In this document: piece after piece, positions 7,777 to 15,832 of the stretch
How the letters are laid out: every line of letters begins with the position of its first letter
Numbering within the stretch: position 1 is the stretch's first letter
Source of the DNA: Lysinibacillus capsici
GTDB lineage: Bacteria; Bacillota; Bacilli; Bacillales_A; Planococcaceae
Assembly (NCBI RefSeq): GCF_003367505.1
Contig: NZ_PXXX01000011.1
Location: 285,476 to 349,475, forward strand
Direction of reading: 5' to 3'
DNA length: 64,000 bases
Made by a program: the position numbers and the translations under genes
Notes under the pieces: generated by a model
Database searches by the model: none
What the model was told of the DNA's origin: nothing
Seen by the model: the letters and a program-made list of their open reading frames with translations, nothing else

Positions 7777-10700
7777 TTATAGAGAAACAAATAAAGTGAG
7801 CTTTTCATTAAACAATGACGTCTCAATGGATTTTGCATGAGGCCATTGCTCACCATAATGAATAGCTTTAACTAATACATTTTCTTGTAATAAAGCTTCG
7901 TGCTGCTGAATCATGAAAAGTACCCCTGCACTACCATTAAAGGCAATCGATACATATTGCGCCACTGGTAGCTGCCATTTTTTTCGTGCATCTTGTATAG
8001 TACGAATCAATTCTCGTATTTGCCCTTCTTGTAGTAAGCTCTCTGTAAGTTGAACATTCATCAAGACACGGCAAGTGCTATCCTCCGCTAAAATATAATG
8101 GTCCTTGACGATTGATTCAGCTATTACATGTTCTCTTAATAATGTTAGCTGTTGACCGTCCATCATGAGATCCACAGTTTCATGATGTTGTAGCCTTTGT
8201 TTCTCTTCCTCTGTTAATGACAACACATACTCTTTTACTTGATGAACCTTTGGACCAAATGCCGCTCCTGCTGTTTTAAAATTCAATTTATAATGCACGC
8301 TTTCATAGGCTGAAAAATCATGTGTCCATCTACAAGCTTTGATGTTTAACTCGTCCTGAATGAGTTCGCTATAGGCTTGGTAATCCGACAGTTCACCTTT
8401 TAGGGCAACAATGAGTTCACTTAAAGGCTGCTTGACCTTTATTCCCTGACTATTGCGAATGCTACGTCCAAGTTCGACAACTGTTAAGACCGTTGCCATT
8501 TCTTGTTCAAGTTTCACATCCACTAGTTGATCGTCGAATATTGGATATTCCTCAAGATGAACACTTTTTCCACATAGTTGACGGTAGATATCCTCTGCTA
8601 TAAATGGTGTAAACGGTGCTATTAATTGACAAATGGATGTCAGTGCCTCGTAAAGTGTGCTAAATGCACCTCGTTTATCTGCTGTCATTCCATTTGCCCA
8701 AAATCTAGCACGTGAACGACGTATATACCAATTGCTTAACTCTTCCACCAATTGACCAATTTCCCTTGTAGCCTGTGTAAATTGATAATCATCCATAGAG
8801 GTTGTGACAAGCTGGATAGTGTGATGTAAGCGGGACAATATCCAATGATCTAGCTGTGAACGTGTACCTGTATTTGTAGCATCATACGTAAAGTTATCGA
8901 TCTGGGCATACATGTCATAAAATTTAAACGTATTGTCGAGTGTATCCACCAGCTTAGATTTCGCATCTAAGACAATTTTCTTCGAAAAACGCTTTGGATT
9001 CCATGGTGAGCTATCAACTAAAAATGCCCAACGTAGAGCATCTGCTCCATACTCCTGGATTAACTCAACAGGCTCTAATGCATTGCCTTTACTTTTGGAC
9101 ATCTTCTGTCCATGCTCATCGAGTACATGCCCTAACGATAGCACATTTTTATAAGGTGGTTTTCCTGTAAACAAGGTTGATACTGCTAATAAGCTATAGA
9201 AAAATCCTCGCGTTTGATCGATGCCCTCAATGACCACATCTGCTGGAAACTGATGATGAAAGTTCGCTACGTCTTCAAAAGGATAATGCTGTTGGGCAAA
9301 TGGCATCGAGCCACTGTCAAACCAAACATCGATAACTTCAGGCGTACGTTTCATGTCGCCCTGGCAGACAGGACAGGTACAGACAATGGCATCTATAAAT
9401 GGCTTATGGAGCTCTAATTGTTCTTTGACAGCTCCTTTGGCTAATTGTTGTAGCACTGCAACACTGTTAGGTGCCTCCTCATGATTGCAATCCTGACAGA
9501 TCCACACATTGAGTGGTGTCCCCCAATAACGATTACGACTAATATTCCAATCCACTAAGTTTTCTAGGAAGTTGCCAAATCGTCCATCCTTAATATGGCT
9601 AGGGTACCATGTCACCTGCTGATTATTTTGTAAAAGCTGCTCTTTTAATGCCGACATTTTGATAAACCAGCTATCTGTTGCATAGTACAATAATGGTGAA
9701 TCACAGCGCCAGCAATGCGGATAGCTGTGCTCATATTTTTCTTTAGCAAATAAAAGCTCTTTTGCTGCAAGCAGTTTAATGATATCGACATCACAATCTT
9801 TCACAAATCGTCCAACAAGCTCAGGTACCGCTTCTGTATAACAGCCTTTTAGATCAACTACATTGACAAAGGACAAGCCATGTTGCTGCACCGTTTTATA
9901 ATCGTCCTCTCCATAAGCAGGTGCTATGTGTACAATTCCTGTTCCACTATGCTCTGTCACATAATCTGCCATGACAATGATATGCCCTTTATCGACGGTT
10001 ACATAGGAAAATGGCGATAGATAGGAAACACCTGCAAACTCCTGTCCGTCATGCTCACTTAATATTTCTACAGGCTCTGAAAAAACCTTTGATACCAACG
10101 ATTTAGCTAGTATATAGATGCTGTTTGCATGCCTTACACGGACATATCGAAGAGCAGGATTCATAGCCAAGGCTACATTGGCTGGTAATGTCCTAGGCGT
10201 CGTTGTCCAGCCTAAGATATATTCGTCTCGATCCTCTAGCTTAAACATTGCAGTAACGGATAAATCCTTAACATCCTTATAGCCCTGTGCCACCTCATGA
10301 GAGCTTAAGGAAGTTTGACAGCTAGGGCAATAAGGTGAAACGCGATGTCCTTTGTATAACAGTTTTTCCTTGTGAACATGGCTTAAAATATGCCACACAG
10401 ATTCAATATAGTCATTACTTAATGTTAGGTAAGGATCATCCATGTCAAGCCAGTAGCCAAGCTGCTCTGTAAAAGTACGCCATTTTTGCTCATAGGTAAA
10501 AACGCTCTTCTTACATGCTTGAATAAATTGCTCCACCCCATAGTTCTCAATCTCCTGCTTTCCTGAGATTCCTAATGCCTTTTCTACCCCTAATTCCACA
10601 GGCAACCCATGTGTATCCCAACCTGCTTTGCGTTCAACTAAATAGCCTTGCATTGTTTTATAACGTGCCACCACATCTTTTATGGTTCTACCAAATGCAT

Positions 10701-10869
10701 GGCCAACATGTGGTAAACCATTCGCTGTTGGGGGTCCCTCATAAAATACAAAGGGCTGCTGTTCAGCACGATTACTTACGGATTTTGCAAAGGTCCCTTC
10801 TTGCGCCCATAATGTACGAATCCTTGTTTCTCGTTCAACCGTTGTTTCTTTCTTTTGTTCTTTCTGCAT
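7777..10869 (-). CDS. ileS: isoleucyl-tRNA synthetase, eukaryote-like (type 2)
   Basis: 1030 residues from an ATG at 10869 with AGGAGG seven bases upstream; the 41-codon extension runs into the T-box leader. It charges tRNA-Ile in the cytoplasm. The class I signatures are present: GLPHVGHA (HIGH-type) and QKMSKSKGN, with GWDTHGLPVELGVEKALGI between. The length and the GVEKALGI-type insertion match the longer eukaryote-like IleRS2 rather than the roughly 920-residue standard Bacillus enzyme. IleRS2 enzymes are known for low mupirocin sensitivity, so this may be a second synthetase in the genome. It is under T-box control. Confidence 0.92.
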   Translation of the reverse strand: MQKEQKKETTVERETRIRTLWAQEGTFAKSVSNRAEQQPFVFYEGPPTANGLPHVGHAFGRTIKDVVARYKTMQGYLVERKAGWDTHGLPVELGVEKALGISGKQEIENYGVEQFIQACKKSVFTYEQKWRTFTEQLGYWLDMDDPYLTLSNDYIESVWHILSHVHKEKLLYKGHRVSPYCPSCQTSLSSHEVAQGYKDVKDLSVTAMFKLEDRDEYILGWTTTPRTLPANVALAMNPALRYVRVRHANSIYILAKSLVSKVFSEPVEILSEHDGQEFAGVSYLSPFSYVTVDKGHIIVMADYVTEHSGTGIVHIAPAYGEDDYKTVQQHGLSFVNVVDLKGCYTEAVPELVGRFVKDCDVDIIKLLAAKELLFAKEKYEHSYPHCWRCDSPLLYYATDSWFIKMSALKEQLLQNNQQVTWYPSHIKDGRFGNFLENLVDWNISRNRYWGTPLNVWICQDCNHEEAPNSVAVLQQLAKGAVKEQLELHKPFIDAIVCTCPVCQGDMKRTPEVIDVWFDSGSMPFAQQHYPFEDVANFHHQFPADVVIEGIDQTRGFFYSLLAVSTLFTGKPPYKNVLSLGHVLDEHGQKMSKSKGNALEPVELIQEYGADALRWAFLVDSSPWNPKRFSKKIVLDAKSKLVDTLDNTFKFYDMYAQIDNFTYDATNTGTRSQLDHWILSRLHHTIQLVTTSMDDYQFTQATREIGQLVEELSNWYIRRSRARFWANGMTADKRGAFSTLYEALTSICQLIAPFTPFIAEDIYRQLCGKSVHLEEYPIFDDQLVDVKLEQEMATVLTVVELGRSIRNSQGIKVKQPLSELIVALKGELSDYQAYSELIQDELNIKACRWTHDFSAYESVHYKLNFKTAGAAFGPKVHQVKEYVLSLTEEEKQRLQHHETVDLMMDGQQLTLLREHVIAESIVKDHYILAEDSTCRVLMNVQLTESLLQEGQIRELIRTIQDARKKWQLPVAQYVSIAFNGSAGVLFMIQQHEALLQENVLVKAIHYGEQWPHAKSIETSLFNEKLTLFVSL

Positions 10870-10911
10870 ATTAGTTCCTCCTATACAAGCAAATTTGTAT
10901 AAAAGGCATAC

Positions 10912-11130
10912 AAAAAACCCCGTCCCAAGGAAAAGGGACGGGGTTAACCGCGAATACCACCCTAATTCTATTGACACGATGGCCAATAGCACTCAGCAAC
11001 GTACAATCATACGTGTTCTTTTTAACGGTAGACACCCGGATTAGCTTACTCCATTCAGCTAATCTTCTCAGAGAGGATTTTCATGTAACACCTGCACACC
11101 GACTTCCACCAAATGTCGGCTCTCTGTAGA
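10912..11130 (-). promoter_or_regulatory. T-box leader, isoleucine specifier
   Basis: On the minus strand the T-box motif AGGGTGGTATTCGCGG lies at 10948-10963, followed by a 9- to 11-bp GC-rich terminator stem (10916-10926 with 10935-10945) and six T. Stem I closes by AGAGAG (11120-11125) pairing with CTCTCT (11070-11075). The codon just before the 3' arm is ATC (11076-11078), an isoleucine specifier that agrees with the downstream gene. Uncharged tRNA-Ile should pair with it and favour the antiterminator. Confidence 0.93.
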
Positions 11131-11187
11131 ACAAAATGAAACACTACTCTTTCTCATCAACGAATTTGTATGCTTTTATTGTCCTTC

Positions 11188-11216
11188 ATCTTAGCAAATT
11201 ACCAATTGTCTGTCAA
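11188..11216 (-). promoter_or_regulatory. sigma-A promoter of the T-box/ileS unit
   Basis: On the minus strand TTGACA (11211-11216) and TAAGAT (11188-11193) are exactly 17 bp apart, placing the transcript start about 50 bases before stem I of the T-box. Confidence 0.8.
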
Positions 11217-11361
11217 CGGAGGACAATCTTAAAAAATTTCGTTGAGACAAGTGGCAATACTTTGATGGAGATCAGCATATTGTGGCTGTTGAATGGTTTG
11301 AATCAAAAAGCTCTTCAGCAATGTTTTACTATTGAATAGCACGAGAATGTCTAGCTTCTTG

Positions 11362-12330
11362 TTAGTGAGATTCCTTTACTATTTTCATTTCTACGATATC
11401 CTTATAATCAATGAATGGCTGAGCGTCATCGTTCCCAATCGACTGTCTATATTGAACTTCTACTCGATCACCAACTGATAGTGTTTGCGGGACATCCACT
11501 AGAGGGAACCATGTACCATTACTATGTTTTTGCACTAATTCATCGACAGATTTTTGCCCAACCTCGCTTGCCAAGACGCCTGAGACAACTAAAAATTCAT
11601 GTTCCTTGATCGCTAAGACCGTTCCACTTCTGATGAGCTTCATTTGGCTGTCCTTTTCTGGGATTTTATATTTTTCTCGTAAGGCGGCAATGTCTTTATG
11701 ATAATGTTGTTCTAAATAATTCATGGCTTCTTGCTCGACAAGCCATGTACGAATGGGATTACTTACATCCTTATAATCGGCTTGGCTTGCCTCCCATAAT
11801 AAGTCAAATGTAGCCATTTTATAGGCAATTGGCTTGCCATAGTTCTCTATAAACCCTTCGTTTGTGACTTGCAACATTTGCAGAAGCTTATCATAAGTTG
11901 GCCGAGTATCATCCTCATAGCTCCACTCTTCCATGAACTGTTCGAGTGCCTTATCTACTTGCTCTTGTGTAGGTACTAGTTTTTTCGATTGCGCATAAGC
12001 AAAGGTCGATTCTAAATATAAAAAGTTATCAAAGCTTGCCTTATATAAACGATTCTTTCCGTTCATAAAAGAATCAAGTTGTAAATATAGCTCTAAAATC
12101 CGCTCATCTAATACGGGTGGAATAGTAGAAGCTTGCTGTTGTTGTTCATTATATTGATGATATATAAACAGCCCTATGCAGACACTTAAAATCATAGCCA
12201 AAACACCATATGGCCAGCGTTTTGCAGATTTTTTTTCTTGGCGTTGCTGTAAATGCTGAACCACATTTGTCATCACACGCTTTTTACTTTCTGATAAATC
12301 CCTTACTACGCGAGCATCCATTTTACTCAT
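11362..12330 (-). CDS. membrane protein linked to the ECF sigma factor (putative anti-sigma)
   Basis: 322 residues from an ATG at 12330 with GGGAGGT upstream. A charged cytoplasmic N-terminus (about 1-38) is followed by one membrane helix (YGVLAMILSVCIGLFIYH, about 40-57) and a long extracellular domain rich in Glu, Lys and Gln. That is the topology of anti-sigma factors, though I see no zinc-type ZAS motif. Its start overlaps the stop of the sigma gene by 8 bp, implying translational coupling. The role as anti-sigma is inferred from position and topology. Confidence 0.65.
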   Translation of the reverse strand: MSKMDARVVRDLSESKKRVMTNVVQHLQQRQEKKSAKRWPYGVLAMILSVCIGLFIYHQYNEQQQQASTIPPVLDERILELYLQLDSFMNGKNRLYKASFDNFLYLESTFAYAQSKKLVPTQEQVDKALEQFMEEWSYEDDTRPTYDKLLQMLQVTNEGFIENYGKPIAYKMATFDLLWEASQADYKDVSNPIRTWLVEQEAMNYLEQHYHKDIAALREKYKIPEKDSQMKLIRSGTVLAIKEHEFLVVSGVLASEVGQKSVDELVQKHSNGTWFPLVDVPQTLSVGDRVEVQYRQSIGNDDAQPFIDYKDIVEMKIVKESH

Positions 12331-12841
12331 GCAGGAGCACCTCCCATTCAACATGCTGTAATTGTAGCTTCAATAACTCTCGCCCACGACGTAGCCTTGT
12401 TTTGACGGTGCTTTCAGGAATCGTTAACAGCTCTGCAATGTCTACCACAGACATTTCTTCAAAATAAAAATGTATAATGACCTCTCGCTGTTTGAAAGGG
12501 AGAGCTAGAATCGCATTTTCAATCAAAGTACGTTCATCTTGCTGTACAAGCATATCTCTTCTCATAACGGTTTGCTGCGGAAAAATCTTCTGTTGCACTT
12601 GAATTTTCCGATAGGTCCAGCTACGTAAATAATCTTTACTTCGATTACTAACTAATTTTGATAAATACGCCTTTAGCTCCCCACGTTCCTCATAGTTTTG
12701 CTGATTATCATAGAACTTAATAAAGACATCCTGTACGATATCTTCAGCACTTTGTAAATCTCTAACATAGTAAAAGGCAAGACGAATAAGCCTCTCTGTA
12801 TGCTGTTCCATTATTCGTTCCAGTTCATGAATTAGCAACAT
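12323..12841 (-). CDS. ECF-type RNA polymerase sigma factor
   Basis: 172 residues with sigma region 2 (IRLAFYYVRDLQSAEDIVQDVF, about 19-40) and region 4 (LPFKQREVIIHFYFEEMSVVDIA then LLTIPESTVKTRLRRGRELL, to about 158), the two-domain layout of ECF sigma factors. It would direct RNA polymerase to a small extracytoplasmic-stress regulon. AGGAGG precedes the ATG. A candidate autoregulatory ECF promoter lies just upstream, and the next gene, overlapping by 8 bp, encodes a single-pass membrane protein likely to hold it inactive. Confidence 0.88.
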   Translation of the reverse strand: MLLIHELERIMEQHTERLIRLAFYYVRDLQSAEDIVQDVFIKFYDNQQNYEERGELKAYLSKLVSNRSKDYLRSWTYRKIQVQQKIFPQQTVMRRDMLVQQDERTLIENAILALPFKQREVIIHFYFEEMSVVDIAELLTIPESTVKTRLRRGRELLKLQLQHVEWEVLLHE

Positions 12842-12863
12842 TCTTCCTCCTCTCTACCCTATA

Positions 12864-12890
12864 AACGGTGCCCACGGCTTCGAGGTTTGC
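12864..12890 (-). promoter_or_regulatory. candidate ECF-type promoter
   Basis: On the minus strand GCAAAC (12885-12890) and CGTT (12864-12867) are 17 bp apart, resembling the AAC / CGT elements of SigW/SigM-type promoters, in the only 60 bp upstream of the sigma gene. This suggests autoregulation but is a loose match. Confidence 0.35.
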
Positions 12891-12902
12891 TTTTTTTGTC
12901 AT

Positions 12903-13346
12903 TTACTCCAAATCATTGTCAGCAAATGGTGTAATCACTTGTTTTTCCGTTGAAGATAACACGATATTAGTAGAAGGTGTGCCATAGGGCATAGCCGCAT
13001 CAATAAATTGTTCTAATGTTTCTACTGAATAGGTCGCTAATTTAACAATATAGCTAATTTCCCCAGCCACTCGATAACATGCCAAAACATCAGGATGAGC
13101 ATTACAAAATGAAGAAAGACTTTTACAATCAATGGACTTAAATAAAATAATGGCTTCAATCGTACGCTCCATCTTTTTCAGATTTACCTTTGCATGATAG
13201 CCCTCAATCACCCCCTGCTCCTCTAGCTTTCTGATTCTTTCAATAACGGCAGGAGAGGATAAATGAACGGTAGTGGCTAATTCCTTCATAGAGATTTTGG
13301 CATTTTGCTGTAACTGCTGTAATATTTGTGTATCAATATGATCCAT
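12903..13346 (-). CDS. Lrp/AsnC-family transcription regulator
   Basis: 147 residues: N-terminal winged helix (IDTQILQQLQQNAKISMKEL then ATTVHLSSPAVIERIRKLEE, about 4-43) and a C-terminal ligand-binding RAM domain (about 65-140), the size and order of Lrp/AsnC proteins. Such proteins sense amino acids and bind DNA as dimers or octamers. It is divergent from the DJ-1/PfpI gene (142 bp apart), a possible target. The ligand is unknown. Confidence 0.88.
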   Translation of the reverse strand: MDHIDTQILQQLQQNAKISMKELATTVHLSSPAVIERIRKLEEQGVIEGYHAKVNLKKMERTIEAIILFKSIDCKSLSSFCNAHPDVLACYRVAGEISYIVKLATYSVETLEQFIDAAMPYGTPSTNIVLSSTEKQVITPFADNDLE

Positions 13347-13487
13347 GGTCCTTCACCTTTCTAAATAAATTATTTATGACATAATACCTTTTCAAATAAA
13401 GTTTTTTACCTAAAATCCATTATACAACGTATGTAATCTTTTCTCCCTTTTGTTTACAATAATATCAATAAAGGAGGCAAAACAAAC

Positions 13488-14072
13488 ATGAAAAAAATAT
13501 TGTTACTATTAGCAAATGGCTTTGAAGCGGTGGAGGCAAGCGTCTTTACTGATGTGCTCGGCTGGAATAAGTGGGAAGGTGATGGTACGACAGATGTGGT
13601 TACGGTCGGCCTGCATGAACAGCTGCAATGCACCTGGAATTTTAAAGTCACTCCTGAAAAATTGCTCCATGAAATTGTATTAGAGGATTTTGATGCATTA
13701 GCGATTCCTGGAGGCTTTGAGGAAGCCGGTTTTTATGAGGATGCGTTTAGCGAGGAATTTCAGGCAGTCGTTCGTCACTTTGATGAACAGAAAAAACCGA
13801 TTGCAACAATCTGTGTAGCTTCTCTTATTTTAGGCCACAGTGGAATTCTTCAGCATCGTCAAGCAACAACCTATAATCATCCAACAAGTAAACGTTTAGC
13901 ACAGCTAAAGGGCTATGGTGCAGCAATTGTCAACGAGCGCATTGTGCAAACTGATCATATCATCACCTCCTCCAATCCAGGAACAGCCTTTGATGTTGCC
14001 TTTCGCTTACTAGAAACTCTAACATCTGCTCCAAACACAGCGAAAGTAAAAGAATTAATGGGCTTCCACTAA
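13488..14072 (+). CDS. DJ-1/PfpI-family protein
   Basis: 194 residues. A flavodoxin-like fold is indicated by KKILLLLANGFEAVEA at the N-terminus and IPGGFEEAGF near 73-82. The nucleophile elbow reads ATICVAS, with Cys109 as the likely reactive cysteine and an acidic residue at about 13 or 16. Family members act as deglycases, chaperones or amidases, so the reaction is open. AAAGGAGG precedes the ATG. It is divergent from an Lrp-type regulator, which may control it. Confidence 0.85.
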   Translation: MKKILLLLANGFEAVEASVFTDVLGWNKWEGDGTTDVVTVGLHEQLQCTWNFKVTPEKLLHEIVLEDFDALAIPGGFEEAGFYEDAFSEEFQAVVRHFDEQKKPIATICVASLILGHSGILQHRQATTYNHPTSKRLAQLKGYGAAIVNERIVQTDHIITSSNPGTAFDVAFRLLETLTSAPNTAKVKELMGFH

Positions 14073-14077
14073 AGCAT

Positions 14078-14124
14078 AAAAAAAGTAGGCTTACACCAAT
14101 ATACTTGGCATAAACCTACTTTTT
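14078..14124. terminator. bidirectional terminator
   Basis: AAAAAAGTAGG (14078-14088) pairs with CCTACTTTTT (14115-14124) around an interrupted inner stem, between the convergent DJ-1 and SLH genes. Confidence 0.65.
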
Positions 14125-14127
14125 GTA

Positions 14128-15624
14128 TTATTTACTTACTGGTGCTGTTTCTGATGCACTCAAATCCATTTCCTTTGCATTGTCTAGCACATCTTTTGGA
14201 ATCGTAATTGTCGTTACCGCATTGAAATCATGATATTTGATCGTTGTTTGCTGTCTTGTTTTGATCGAATTGCCTTCTACTTGCATCTTTAATGTCATGT
14301 CCATAGCAATTTCTTCTACATCGAATGTTTCTTTATTAATCAATAATTTATATGTGAGACCATCAAAGGAAATATTGCCTAATTGTGCCTCTAGATCCGC
14401 TTCCATTCCTAAATCCATTGCGCCAAGCTGCTGCTTCACTAGCTCTGTGAATTTATCGCCAGAGCCTTTTAATGTTAATTCATAACGGTTTGCTGATTCT
14501 ACTAATGTAAAATCTTCGGCAAATGCTTGTAGCATCTCCAATTGTTCAGTTGCATCTGGCTGCATCCCTGTTTGGCTCAGTACATCTTCAAATAATTGTT
14601 TCGGGAACTTTACCCAGGCCTTTTGTTCTGCCTCATACATATACATACCATCTTTAGCCGTCATATACATTTTAATCGGCAAATTAATCGCTTCACCACT
14701 TGTTGGATCTGTTAAAGCCATTGAACCATCAGCAAAGAATTGCATTGGCTCTGTAACAATTTCCATCTTCATGTTGCCTTTAGAATCCATTTTCATGGTT
14801 TCCTTACCATCGTTTGCCTCCACTGTCTGAGAGATCGTCATGGTAGCCTTCATGCTTTTTAGCTCTTTTTGCTTGGCTAATGTTTTCGTAAATACTTCCT
14901 CTAACAAAGCACTATCCTTTGTTGTAGTAGGTTGTTCTTCTGTTACTTGCTCCTCTTTAGGCTCTTCCTCTTTTACTTCTGTTGTAGGCTGTGTATCCTC
15001 AGCTAAGCCTAATGCGTTCACAATAAATGTTGCTAACTGACCACGAGTAACATTTTTATCTACACCAAATTCTGTGGCAGTAACACCCTTCGCAATGCCT
15101 GCCTCATACAGAGCTGTTACTGCATCTGCAAATGGACTATCTTGCTGTACATCTGTGAATGGACTTTTACCTTCTGCTGTTAAACCTGCAGCCTCTGCTA
15201 CCATTACTGCCATTTGACCACGAGTAATTGTGTCATCTGGACGGAATGTATCATCCTCATAGCCTTGTACAACGCCAAGATTAACTAATGTAACAATCGC
15301 TTTATAGTATGGGCTAGATGAGTCGACATCCTTGAAATTCGGATTCTCGACAGCCGTATCCGTTGTAGTTAGATGAAAAGCACTTGCTATCATCTTTGCT
15401 GCCTGTCCACGTGTCACATCCTTTGAAGGCTTAAATGTACCATCTGGAAAACCATTAATGATGTCTGCTGCATGCAATGTAGAAATACTATTATAATGCG
15501 CATAATCCTCACTCACATCTGAAAATGGACTAGCCGCCGATACAGGTACTACCGCAACAGCAGTAACCGCCATTGCCGCTGTTGCCGCTGTATAAAACTT
15601 ATGTTTTTTCTTTGTCATAATCAA
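14128..15624 (-). CDS. SLH-domain surface protein with DUF6612-like domain
   Basis: 498 residues. A signal peptide ends near VPVSAAS (about residue 31). Three SLH repeats follow (about 33-210), each with the TRGQ(A/M/L) motif; they bind pyruvylated wall polymers and anchor the protein to the cell surface. A Glu/Thr/Pro linker (TEVKEEEPKEEQVTEEQPTT, about 216-235) leads to a C-terminal domain (about 240-490) that resembles DUF6612, a beta-rich domain with repeated short Met/Lys strands. The annotated start is TTG; an ATG two codons later is equally possible, with GGGGG upstream. It is monocistronic. Confidence 0.85.
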   Translation of the reverse strand: MIMTKKKHKFYTAATAAMAVTAVAVVPVSAASPFSDVSEDYAHYNSISTLHAADIINGFPDGTFKPSKDVTRGQAAKMIASAFHLTTTDTAVENPNFKDVDSSSPYYKAIVTLVNLGVVQGYEDDTFRPDDTITRGQMAVMVAEAAGLTAEGKSPFTDVQQDSPFADAVTALYEAGIAKGVTATEFGVDKNVTRGQLATFIVNALGLAEDTQPTTEVKEEEPKEEQVTEEQPTTTKDSALLEEVFTKTLAKQKELKSMKATMTISQTVEANDGKETMKMDSKGNMKMEIVTEPMQFFADGSMALTDPTSGEAINLPIKMYMTAKDGMYMYEAEQKAWVKFPKQLFEDVLSQTGMQPDATEQLEMLQAFAEDFTLVESANRYELTLKGSGDKFTELVKQQLGAMDLGMEADLEAQLGNISFDGLTYKLLINKETFDVEEIAMDMTLKMQVEGNSIKTRQQTTIKYHDFNAVTTITIPKDVLDNAKEMDLSASETAPVSK

Positions 15625-15786
15625 TCGTCCCCCGTTTATGTAAATTTAATGCTTACCTATTAATTTTAGCGAAAGAATTGGAAAAATGCTAGGTTCATTG
15701 GAAATTAAATTATAATTATCCATTAAATCCGTCATTTGGTGCTATTTATACATATTTTGGTCACTTCTATCCAACACTCTCTTAAT

Positions 15787-15821
15787 AAATAAAAAAACCG
15801 ACCTCCTAAGAGATCGGTTTT
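15787..15821 (-). terminator. terminator of aconitase
   Basis: AAAACCGACCTC (15794-15805) pairs with GAGATCGGTTTT (15810-15821) with one mismatch; the minus strand then runs into T-rich sequence. It lies 12 bases after the aconitase stop. Confidence 0.75.
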
Positions 15822-15832
15822 TATGGTGATGA

